Of a stretch of 64,000 nucleotides of DNA, positions 12,728 to 21,953 are shown piece after piece. Position 1 is the stretch's first letter. The number at the start of each line of letters is the position of its first letter. A program made the position numbers and the translations under genes. Below the pieces are notes generated by a model. It searched no databases, had not been told where the DNA came from, and was given only the letters and a program-made list of their open reading frames with translations. This DNA is from Avena insularis (Eukaryota; Streptophyta; Magnoliopsida; Poales; Poaceae): assembly GCA_023614405.1 (NCBI GenBank), contig CM042694.1:129213711-129277710 (forward strand), given 5' to 3'.

Positions 12728-13531
12728 TTAAGTTAGGCATGATAGTTTGAGAAGATGCTCACATAAGAAATATGAATTGAAGTAAAAGAGAGCATCAAGA
12801 AGCAAATTCAAAACACATTTAAGTCTAAACCACTTCCTATGCATAGGAATCTTGTAAAAAAACAAGTCATGAAAGCACAAAGCAATAAGCATAGTAAAGC
12901 AAAACAAGTGTAACTTCAAGATTTTCAACATAAAGAGGGGAAACTTAATATCGTTGAGACACATAAAACCATGTTTCCCTCTCTCATAATAACTTTCAGT
13001 AGCATCATGAATAAAATTAACAATATAAAAATCACATGAAACATTTTTATCATGAGCCACATGCATAAAAGAATTAATACTCCCCACATAAACATAGTCA
13101 TTCTTATTAATTATAGTGGGAGCAAATTCAACAAAATAGCTATCATTATTATTTTCATCACCATAATCATCAAATATAGGAGGCATATTGTAATCATAAT
13201 TAATTTCCTCCTCAATAGTAGGTGGATTGAAAATATCATATTCATCATTGCAATCATCATATATTAGAGGTTTGGTATCATCATATGCAATAGAATAACT
13301 ATCTTCCAAAGCCGGGGAACTAAAAAGATCATTTTCATAAAAACTAGCTTCCCCAAGCTTAGACTTTTCCATAGCATTAGTAATAATGGTGTCCAAAGAA
13401 TTCATACTAACAGCATTGCTATTACCATGCAAATAAAGTTCCATGGGTTTTTTAATTTTCTCTTCAAACACTTCATGTCCTAACTCAAGATAAATACTAT
13501 AAATCTCTCTAGTTTTGTTGTTGATTTCCAC
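12728..13531 (-). CDS. Element A ORF: acidic region plus hydrophobic C-terminus, related to the second ORF of element B
   Basis: 267 codons starting MEINNKTREIYSIYLELGHE. Residues about 85-140 are very acidic and Asn/Tyr-rich (for example DDCNDEYDIFNPP). The C-terminal third holds ESYYERGKHGFMCLNDIKFP, then a hydrophobic stretch, then YKIPMHRKWFRLKCV and a second hydrophobic stretch. The same order appears in element B at 43733-44623. No known catalytic motif is visible. The start lies about 110 bp inside the PBS, where gag would be expected, so a deletion may have removed gag. It may be a retrotransposon accessory ORF or the tail of an old gag. Function unknown. Confidence 0.55.
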   Translation of the reverse strand: MEINNKTREIYSIYLELGHEVFEEKIKKPMELYLHGNSNAVSMNSLDTIITNAMEKSKLGEASFYENDLFSSPALEDSYSIAYDDTKPLIYDDCNDEYDIFNPPTIEEEINYDYNMPPIFDDYGDENNNDSYFVEFAPTIINKNDYVYVGSINSFMHVAHDKNVSCDFYIVNFIHDATESYYERGKHGFMCLNDIKFPLFMLKILKLHLFCFTMLIALCFHDLFFYKIPMHRKWFRLKCVLNLLLDALFYFNSYFLCEHLLKLSCLT

Positions 13532-13637
13532 TAAGCCTAACTAGTGAAAACAAGAAACAAAAAGACAAAACTGCAGAATCTAAAGGAAATAACTTCGAGC
13601 ACTCACACCGGAGGATGTGAGTACCTTTTACCTTACC

Positions 13638-13655
13638 TCCCCGGCAACAGCGCCA
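13638..13655 (-). other. Element A primer-binding site (tRNA-Asp type)
   Basis: On the - strand TGGCGCTGTTGCCGGGGA is one base away from the usual Athila-type PBS complementary to tRNA-Asp. It lies 70 bp inside the 5' LTR rather than next to it. A weaker copy (GTTGCTGGGGAAC, plus about 13705-13718) occupies the usual position. Confidence 0.7.
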
Positions 13656-13725
13656 GAAAATAGCTTTTGATGGCGCGTGGTTGACGTGGGAGCTTCTTCT
13701 TCTTTGTTCCCCAGCAACAGTAGCT

Positions 13726-14993
13726 TGATGTCTACGCACTTCTATTCTTGTAGACAGTTGTTGGGCCTCCAAGTGTAGAGGTTTGTAGAACAGTAGCAAG
13801 TTTTCCCTTAAGTGGATCACCCAAGGTTTATCGAACTCGAGGAGGAAGTGGTCAAAGGTGTCCCCTCTCAAGCAACCATGCAATCAAGATACCAAAAGTC
13901 TCTTGTGTCCCCAACACACCCAATACACTTGTCAGGTGTATAGGTGCACTAGTTTGGTGGAGAGATAGTGAAATACAAGTGGTATAGATAATTATAAGTG
14001 GTAACGGTGATAGAAAATAGCCTTGTGGCGTGGAAAAGACTAAATGCAAACTGAAATAAAGATGGAAGCAAGCAAACATGTAATAGATCTAATAGCAAAC
14101 GGTGTTTCAGTGCTTAGAAACAAGGCCTAGGGATCATACTTTCACTAGTGAACACTCTCATATAAATATCTTCTCTTCATGATACTACTCTTAACTACTC
14201 TACGGTTGGACACTTTAATCGATGGTAGGGCTATAACAGCACTCCTCAAAGTTTGCTTTTCCCATCTAGATAACCCCACACTGTCACCTTGAGTTCTAGA
14301 TGGTTCCAACAAACACCACAATTTCATAGAAACATCCAACTCCAAATATAACTCATAACAAGTATTTGTAATCTCTAGCCTAAGTGCTACCATGGTGTGC
14401 ACACTGTCAACTTCACACACATGGGGAGAGCAGAGATCTATTAAAGCACTTGAGTAGCAAGGTAGATCTATAGATTACAAGCTCATGATCTCAATAAGAT
14501 CATGCATAGAGAGAGAGATGAACACATAGCTACCACTAGAACCCTTACTCTCGAGAGGGAACTACTCCCTCCTCATCATGGGAATCAGCAATGGTGATGG
14601 ATATGGCGGTGGAGATCGATGGAGATGGCTCCGGGGGCACTTCCCCGTCCCGGCAGGGTGCCGGAACAGAGACTTTCTATCCCCCGAATCTCCCCTTTGT
14701 TGGCGGCGGCTCTGGGCCCCCTCTGGCCCCCCTTCGTCTCTCCTTCTGGCTCCATGAATCTTCTGGGAAAATAATGACTTTGGATTTTGTCCGGTCCAAT
14801 TCCGAGAATATTCATTTTCTGACTTTCTGGAACCAAAAACAGCAGAAAATAGGCAACTAGCACTGTGGCTCTTGTTAATAGGTTAGTCCAAGAAATCATA
14901 TGAAAAGTACTCCAAAGTGTGGACAAAACATAAGAAAGTAGATAAAACCAAGCATGGAATATCAAAAATTATGGATACGTTTGCAACGTATCA
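13726..14993 (-). repeat. Element A 5' LTR (1268 bp, promoter block deleted)
   Basis: It is the partner of 8552-9964 with the same ends. Relative to that copy it lacks about 145 bp at about 14701-14725 (aligned to about 9533-9690), including the TATA box. As the 5' LTR on the - strand it should drive transcription, so this copy is probably promoter-dead. Confidence 0.85.
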
Positions 14994-16218
14994 GCGGACT
15001 CTTCAAGGACCGGGGTACTAGCGCACTCCTTGTTGAGTGACACTAGTGAATCGCTCTCCCCCAGGTTGCTCCCCGTGGAATCACCACCTCGGAAGGAAAT
15101 GCCCCATCGCCCCACCCTGGGCACAGGGCACGTATGACGAACCAGTCCCCAGAGGGTTCTCCTGTTTCCCAGCATGTCTAGGCGGAAGAATCCCCCATTC
15201 ATCAAAGTAAGGGAGCACCGCACGGATATCCACTCTTCGCCCGTCATGGTAGAGCGGATGGGCCCCGACAGGGAGCTTAAGCACGTAGTTATGTGAAGGA
15301 GTTCATGGAGGAACTCCCCCACGATCACATCATCGATAACACCTGCTCCTAGAGGCATGTGGTCCATCTCGTTCAGGTCCCATAGATCCTTGTTGAGCTT
15401 CTGCAACAGGGAAATTCCATATCCACTAGCGGGCTGGTCAAGCTGGCCGCATCCAATGACACAATGCATGTCCGGAGGATGCCGACCTTCTCCCCCTCCA
15501 ACACCTTGCTGGACCACAGCCCCCCGGGCTTCACAGCCAGCATTATGGGAGGTTGGAGTAAACGACACTCCTCCAGGCTGTACACATAGATCCAACGCTC
15601 ATGGAAATCCTCGACCCTCTTCGTCCAACCCATGGAAACCCACGACGCTCCATCCCTGACCTTGAAACATACACAGCCGGTGTTGTGCATTTTAGAGGTG
15701 ATGCGTAGGCTCTAGAACTAGCGGAATAGTGCCACAAAGGGTTTCACCCTGACGAATGCCTCAAACCAAAAGGCAAAGATGGACAAGGTGGTGAAGGAGT
15801 TGGGTTGGAGGTGCAGGGCCAAGATCTAGTAGTACTCCAGGATGGCAAGGAAAAATGGGGAGAAGGGAGGCACTAGTCCTGCAAGGATGTCATGGTAGAA
15901 GAAGCGATACACAAAGTCACCAAGGCCCTCCCGCTTCACCATGCCGGGCCACGCTCTGGTCGCCCCCCATTTGTTCTAGGCCGATGCTAGTTGGGAGCGC
16001 AATTTGTCGATGCTAGATTCAAGCCGGATGGTGGAGGGAAGCAACACCTCCTCTCCCCACGCCTCTGTCTTCGTCACTTGAGATGATGTGGTCACTGCCT
16101 GCTTCTTCTTTGGTGCAGCGGAGGCTCTCTGGGGAGACATATTAGGTGTCAAGAACCGGTTGCTAGAGGAGGAAGGAGGTGAGGTTGGGAAGGACATCCC
16201 AAGGGGAAGAGGGAGCAA
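14994..16218 (-). pseudogene. Element K antisense ORF, N-terminal half (putative gypsy-type transposon domain)
   Basis: On the - strand, from an ATG at 16218 or 16140 (MSPQRASAAPKKKQ), the reading passes through LRSQLASA, a GLVPPFSPFFLAILEYY block (about 15880-15830), SIFAFWFEAFVRVKPFVALF (about 15780-15720) and RVEDFHERWIYVYSLEECRL (about 15620-15565). It then reads LWSSKVLEGEKVGILRT and PLVDMEFP. From memory this resembles the plant 'putative gypsy type transposon' (Transposase_28) family. Stops near 15830 and 15715 and frame changes break it. Element A interrupts it at 14993/8552. It runs against pol, so any transcript would start near the 3' LTR and head toward pol. Confidence 0.7.
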
Positions 16219-16365
16219 GATAAGACTATGTCAAGAAGGCTCTACTCTTAAAGGCAAAAACCAGCACCGCCTGCTAGGCACAACCATCACGACGATGGTT
16301 CCAAGTTCCGATGGGTCTCGACAGCTGATTTTTCCGTGTAAACGACGAGGATGAATCTCCTAATA

Positions 16366-17327
16366 TGTGATACCCACCGCATGTCCTCGGCCGGCTCAAC
16401 CATGGTTTGGGCCGTTGCCCTTTCACCTCGACTGATCAACATGTACAGGCCAAGCACCCGCGGGCTACTATCAGGTCAAGGCTTTAGGTTACCCTGGCCC
16501 AGTTGTGGCTAGGCCGTCGTGCTGTCTAGCAATAACTTTGCGAGGGGCACACCGGGCCTCTCTAGCGCTCCATGAGGGAACCTCCACTAGGAGGGCCTCT
16601 AGAGAGGGTGATTCGCTCATCCGAGGCCTCCTCCCTTCGGGAAGACTCATGTGTCCTCCTGACCAAACCAGGGTCATTACAGTAATTTTTTTACCCCAGA
16701 AGAAGATGACAAGCCCAACGGGTAGTCCTCGCATCGCGCATATCATGCGGTCCGCCTCGGTAAGGAGGAGATGCTGCCTGGCCGCACCAGTGATATAGAG
16801 GGGATAACGGTGCCTGCCTCGGCCCCGCTCCCCCTTTACTACGTTCATGCAAGGAGGCGGTGGATGGTGCCATGCTGTAGGGGAGACGTCAGCGATGACC
16901 TCAACTTTATGCTAGACTAGCGACCCCCGAAGATTCTATACCAGGTCCATGTAAAGTAGTCTGGTAAACCGGCCCTCCCTGAGCGGCAATGTGGCAACCC
17001 TTCTCGCCCAAATGAATTGGGGGAAGAGGTACGACGCCCTATAAAAGTGAGGCCGCCCCAACCTTAGGGGGTCCGATCCTTATGATCAGAAACCCTATAC
17101 ATTCACTTGTCATCATACACTCGCAAATCCACGCGAGCAATACAGCCAAGCAGGAGTAGGGATTTTACCTCCTCACGAGGGTCCCAAACCTGGGTAAAAA
17201 AACACTATGTCATATCTTTGTCGTGCGCATGTTCCATTGCTGCCGTCGTCTTCAACGAGATCCAAGCGCGTGTTCAGTCCCCTCACGAATCCGGGGTTCG
17301 TTGGTGCCCCTGTTCTTTCACGGGACA
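16366..17327 (+). repeat. Element K 3' LTR
   Basis: The block starts about TGTGATACCC (16366) and ends CACGGGACA (17327). It has a TATA box (TATAAAAG at 17040-17047) and a downstream leader containing CACTCGCAAATCCACGCGAG and CGAATCCGGGGTTCGTTGG. These are the style of Tat-type LTR ends. The left boundary is uncertain by a few bases, and the partner LTR is outside the window, so no TSD could be tested (right-hand 5-mer TTCAT). Confidence 0.65.
17040..17047 (+). promoter_or_regulatory. TATA box in the 3' LTR of element K
   Basis: TATAAAAG sits about 280 bp before the LTR end, in the position of an LTR promoter. In a 3' LTR it could drive read-out into 17328 onward. Confidence 0.55.
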
Positions 17328-18256
17328 TTCATTCTCTGACACAAACACACACCCTAGCAAGAGCCAACAACATCATGACCTTAATTGGACTAGGGTTGGG
17401 TGTGTAGGTGGTTGGCCAGTGTGAAGAAGACAAGGGGTGGAGTGCCTTAGTGGGATTGTCAGGGGCACATGATAGTGAGGTGTTGTTGCGCCATGGGTGG
17501 AGAGAGCCAGTTTTTTGGCTGGTGCCTACCCAGTTGAGTGGTGGTGGTGGCAAGGAGTTCTTCCCCTAGACATTCCATAAATTAGCAATTCTTGCACTTT
17601 TCTCATATGAAAAGTCCATAGTGCCTTTGGAGTTAGCGACCAAAGTAGCCTCCTAGTTAGCTTTGTCGTTGTCTGGATAGTCTGTCATGCCGCCCTTCTC
17701 GTCCTCATCGACCCTAAGGCTCATTTGACCCATCCACAGCCCCTTCTCCTGCACCTCCAACTAGTCGCCTTCTCATGCAAACCGATATCAAACTCAATGT
17801 CATCAGCGGTATCCCATCATTGTCGCACTCGTTGAGGAATCTTGTGGTCTATATGGGATACCATTTTCCATTCTTCAAGAACATCTCAAATTGAACAATT
17901 CCAAATTATTTTTGTGAACATACTCTATCCATGTTTAGAAAATATTTTCATGCATTTTAACATAATAAAGACGTGTGCACTTGGGAGGCAAAACACCAAA
18001 TCTAGAATCAACCGGAAATCCAAATCGGCTCGTGGGTGCGTATGAACCCATTGTTTGACATTTTATGCTTGCACACAAGTTCCATGAAAAAAATTATGGT
18101 TTTTATTTGCTGGGAAAAAAATTATGTGGCTAGTCTAAAAAGATAAAAGATTGTCCACCGAATAGCATGTTAGAGTATCGAAATTTGTCTTTTTACAGCG
18201 ACAACAAGTAATAATGATATGAGAAGATAACATCGTTACTATTGAGAAGGTCAGTC
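17328..18256. other. Unassigned sequence between element K and the coding relic
   Basis: The first 230 bp are GT-rich, the middle is mixed, and 17850-18250 is AT-rich with ATTATGG/AAAAAAATTATG runs near 18090-18125. No protein motif, LTR end or TSD pair is recognised. It is probably the older sequence into which K inserted. Confidence 0.4.
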
Positions 18257-18569
18257 TTAGAGCATCTCCACCCGCGTTCCCGGGAGGGCGTTCCCAGGGC
18301 GACCCATGCCTCGGCTCCCGCAACGGACCGCCAGGCAATGACCGCCCGTCTTGTCGGCCACGTGTCGCCTTAATGGCGCGCCATCGTCGTCCCGCCTTCC
18401 CGTCTTGTCCTCTTTTCCCGCCCACACCGCTACACCCCTCCCGCACTCGCCGCCCTTTCCTCTTTCGGCTAAAAATGTCGGCACCCTCACCGGTTCCCAA
18501 AGCACACTCTAACGCCTCCCATTCCCCAACCACAACTCCACCGTTGGCAAAGAAAACAAGATCTCGGTA
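18257..18569 (+). other. GC-rich leader of the coding relic
   Basis: It begins AGAGCATCTCCACCCGCGTT, a phrase common near the ends of grass DNA transposons such as Harbinger types. It continues as pyrimidine-rich GC-rich sequence resembling a 5' untranslated region up to GCAATGGCGGAGAGG at about 18573. This could be the left end of a DNA transposon carrying the relic that follows, but no matching right end is visible. Confidence 0.3.
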
Positions 18570-19557
18570 GTAGCAATGGCGGAGAGGTACCCGGTGACCC
18601 GGCGGCGGCGAATGGCTTCGGCTGGCGGTCTCTGCAACCGTGGGAGGGGTGGATGCTTCACAATGCCGACAACATGACGGCACCGGACTTCTGGTGCCCG
18701 CCTACCTGGAAGCTCAGCGTTAGCGGCATGCCGGTGCCACCGGTGCCTGAGGGCAACAAGATGGTCGAGGAGATCCAGGCTGCCATGGAGGATCCGGAGC
18801 TCGCCGAAGACCCCGGGAACTTGGCTTAGTAGGAGAACTTCTTTGTCGAGCGCTGGAACCAGCAACTGGCCGGCCACGACGGCCTGCCCGGCACATTGCC
18901 GAAGCGCCACAACACCGCGACACGCCGTCGGTGGTGGAGCGCATCAGGCCAGACGCTCACGGCCGTCCTCGAGCACATCGCCATAGGCGACCACCCTAGA
19001 TTGGGTTACCCTCCTCGCTCGCCGCCGTCGGTCGGTGCCAGTTGGCGGCGAACTGGCTGCCAAGGAGGATAGGCGGTGGCAGCTCCTCGTCCTCCATCTC
19101 GGTGTTGTGCTCGTCTAGCTCTGCGCTGGCATAGTCGCCTCGCGCCACCGACGATGACACTCACACGCTTGCACTCCAGCCGGTGAAGCGGGAGGCAGAG
19201 TCGTTGGTGCACTTGCTGCCGAGGACGTGCTTAAGTGGCATCATCGTCAACGAAGGCCGTGCACCCTCGCGCATGCCGAATCTCGAGCCAGTGGACTAGG
19301 CCATCCCAGTCGACGAGGACGCGTTCGTCATGAAGGTTGCGCTGGAGCGCTCTCTGAACGATGTGCTGCCCATGCAGGCCCTAGATGATTACGCCTGGTC
19401 CAGGGTAGACTGGGAGACGGAGGAGGACGAGCATTAGGCCGCATTAGCTGATCGCCGACAGTATGCCTGCTAGGGATCGTCACTTATCGTCCTCGACAAC
19501 AAGGCCGCACCCTCGTCTCAGCCGTGGCGCTACAGCGACACCGGCCAGGGCAGCTTG
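18570..19557 (+). pseudogene. Broken GC-rich protein-coding relic of a repeated Triticeae gene family, function unknown
   Basis: On the + strand, frames carry WRSLQPWEGWMLHNADNM, then FWCPPTWKLSVSGMPVPPVP, then EEIQAAMEDPELAEDP up to paired stops near 18827, then ENFFVERWNQQLAGHDG. Later, after frame changes, VKREAESLVHLLPRTCLSG (about 19182-19240) and DEDAFVMKVALERSLNDVLP (about 19315-19375) are read, ending near VLDNKAAPSS. The conserved W-P-G-W and VPPVPEG style resembles a dispersed family of predicted grass proteins that I recall as transposon-associated, without known function. At least four in-frame stops are present, and element L interrupts it at 19557. GC content and codon use are clearly unlike the neighbours. 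Confidence 0.5.
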
Positions 19558-20067
19558 TGACAAGGGGTGATCTCGGCAATGCCCATGGTTATGGACTTGT
19601 GTTTCATGGAAAAGGTAAACACTAGGGATTTCGTCGGCTTAACAGACAAACAAGGGAGGTGATTTACCCAGGTTCGGGCCCTCATAGAGGAAACACTACT
19701 TCTTTCTTGTCTGCTCATATTATCATTGGAGAGTACAAATTTGTTGAGTCGGCCAGATGCGATCTTGCCGAGAGAGAGGTGTGCGTATTGTAAGATTGGT
19801 TGCCCCCTTGTTGGACCCTCCTAGCCTTTATATATGGGGAGGCTAGGTCTTGGGTACCAATACGAGTTGGTTTACAAGTTAGATTTTGTATCTAGTTTAG
19901 TCTTGGACTTTCTTATCTTGTTCCACCAAGATTCTGTGTCCTTGTAGGCTTCGTATCAGCCAAACTATCGTGGGCTATATGGATCTTGGCAAATCTTTGG
20001 GTGAGGCTTCCGTTGGGCTGCTCCATATATACCAATAATAGGCACCCGAAGGGTTATGTCCATGCCA
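19558..20067 (+). repeat. Element L left LTR (about 510 bp)
   Basis: It starts TGACAAGGGG directly after the broken coding relic and ends near CCATGCCA. A TATA box (CTTTATATATGG) lies at about 19826-19837. It is related to solo LTR J. The right boundary is less sure than the left, because no partner LTR was found downstream and no clear primer-binding site follows. Confidence 0.55.
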
Positions 20068-20084
20068 GTAGTCCCGAGGCTATG

Positions 20085-21757
20085 TGTTGGAGATATGCCC
20101 AAGAGGCAATAATAAAAGTGGTTATTATTATATCTTTGTGTTTATGATGAATGTTTGCATCCCATGCTATAATTGTATTATAAGGAAACACTAATACATG
20201 TGTGTTTTGTAAACATAAAAGGGTCCCTAGTAAGCCTCTTGTTAAACTAGCTTGTTGATTAATTGATGATCATGGTTTCCTGATCATGGACATTGGATGT
20301 CATTAATAACAAGGTTGTATCATTAGGAGAATGATGTAATGGACACACACACACACCCATAGTAAGCGTAGCATTAGATCAAGTCATTAAGTTCACATTG
20401 CTACAAGCTTTCGATACATAGTAACCTAATCCTTCGACCATGAGGTTGTGTTAATCACCATCACCGGATGAGTACTTTGATGACATCAAACACCACTTCG
20501 TAACTGGGTGGTTATAAAGGTGTCATTAGGTATTCTGAAAGTATGTGTTGAAGCGCATGGACCAAGATTGGGATTTGTCCATCCATATGACGGATAGATA
20601 TGCTCTGGGCCCTCTCGGTGGAATGTCATCTAGTTAGCTTGCAAGCATGTGACTAGGTCACAAGGGATGGCATAACACGGAACGAGTAAAGAGTATTTAT
20701 CAGTAACGAGGTAGAACTAGGTATGGAGATACCGATGATCAAACCTCGGATAAGTAGAGTATCGCGTGACAAAGGGAATTGGTTTCGTATGTTAATGGTT
20801 CTATCGATCACGAAGTCATCGTTGAGTATGTGGGAGCCGTTATGGATCTCTAGATCCCGCTGATGGTTATTGATCGGAGAGGTGTCTTCATCATGTCTGC
20901 ATATTCACGAACCGTAGGGTGACACACTTAAGGTTCGAAGTTGTTTTAAGTAGATATTGAATGTGCGTTGGAGACCAAATGTTGTTCGGAGTCTCGGATT
21001 GGATCCGGGACATCACGAGGAGATCCTAACTGTCCGAGAATAAGATTCATATAATGGGGATCATTTTCTAAGTTAGGAAATGTTCCAGAGTGTTTGTATG
21101 GGGATTCTAGAAGGTTTGAATGTTCCGAAGGTTCTAGAAGATATCTTGGGGTTTATTTGAAAACCGAGATAAGATAAGATAAGGAGTTTAAAGGAAACTT
21201 GGGGGAAGGACTCTCCCCCAAGCTCCCTAGTGCGCTGCCCTAAGGGGTGGGGCCTAGGGTGGGAACCCTAGGCCACACCCTCCTCTATATATATAGTGTT
21301 GGAGGCGACACCCCTCCTTGCCCCTTCACACTCCAAACCCTAGCCGCCTCTCTTCCTCCTTCCATCTGCCCGCTTAGGCGAAGCCCTGAAGAATTCTTCC
21401 ACCACCACCACCACCACGCCGTCAGCTGCTGGGATTGCGTGAGAAGATCTACTACCTCCGCTGCTTGGTGGAACGGGAGAGGAAGGTCCTTCGACCCGCA
21501 CGCAGGACCGTCTGCATGAAGCCGCTGGAACGTGGCGCCGGAAGGATCATCTACTCGATCTTGAGATCGGCAAGTGATCGACTACATCATCCACGAGATC
21601 TAATCTCGTTAACGCTTTCGGTTCTACGAGGGTTAGTACCGATCTATCTCGTTGCATATGTCTAATAGATTAGATCTTGGCTTTTATCTAGATTAGATCT
21701 GGGTTTTGTTCGTTCTTGCGGTAGAAATTTTTTGTTTTCCATGCTACGAACCCATCA
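20085..21757 (+). mobile_element. Solo LTR M (1673 bp), Copia, Angela/BARE-like
   Basis: It starts TGTTGGAGATATGCCCAAGAG and ends ACGAACCCATCA. The perfect TSD CTATG is at 20080-20084 and 21758-21762. A TATA box (CTATATATATAG) lies at about 21285-21296. It is the same family as solo LTR F at 59970-61660, with near-identical sequence over long stretches. The ATATGCCC(A/T)AGAGGCAATAATAA start is typical of Triticeae Angela/BARE relatives. No internal sequence remains. Confidence 0.92.
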
Positions 21758-21953
21758 CTATGTTCGGATGCTAGTGTCCAAGCATAGGCTCAAAGTCCTT
21801 TTTAATATGCCCGGAAGGTGAACTCGAAGATTTCTTCGGATGCGTGAACTTGTCGATGTCTTGTTTGACTGATGCAATGGATGACCTGATGTCAGCATTT
21901 TCATCGGGTGCTCCCGATGGGAGTAACCTTTTAGGCTACACTCGGGTAGACTC

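Larger units (their letters stand above)
8552..14993 (-). mobile_element. Element A: non-autonomous Athila-like Gypsy retrotransposon
   Basis: Two direct repeats, 8552-9964 and 13726-14993, bound a 3.76-kb interior. The flanking 5-mers are CCGGA (8547-8551) and GCGGA (14994-14998), a TSD with one change. The primer-binding site lies next to the right LTR and the polypurine tract next to the left LTR, so transcription runs on the - strand. The interior has one sizeable ORF (12728-13531) and no pol or recognisable gag. It sits inside the antisense ORF of K. The family is close to element B in its interior and to solo LTR H in its LTR. Confidence 0.9.
832..17327 (+). mobile_element. Element K: degenerate Tat-type Gypsy retrotransposon with antisense ORF (5' end not in window)
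   Basis: The order along the + strand is RT, RNase H, a second RNase H, integrase, a repeat-rich spacer, a long ORF on the opposite strand, then a 3' LTR with a TATA box. Two RNase H domains and an antisense ORF between pol and the 3' LTR are known traits of the plant Tat lineage. No gag, protease or 5' LTR is seen, so the element is cut by the window edge or by the sequence at 1-831. It is interrupted by solo LTRs at 2499-3756 and 5855-6261 and by element A at 8552-14993. Many stops and frameshifts mark it as old. Confidence 0.8.

Noticed and set aside
17107..17424. 105-codon + strand ORF
   Set aside because: It crosses the end of the K LTR into flanking DNA and has no recognised motif.
18135..18910. 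Two long - strand ORFs (182 and 133 codons) opposite the coding relic
   Set aside because: The + strand carries the conserved-looking reading; the - strand ORFs are shadows caused by high GC content.
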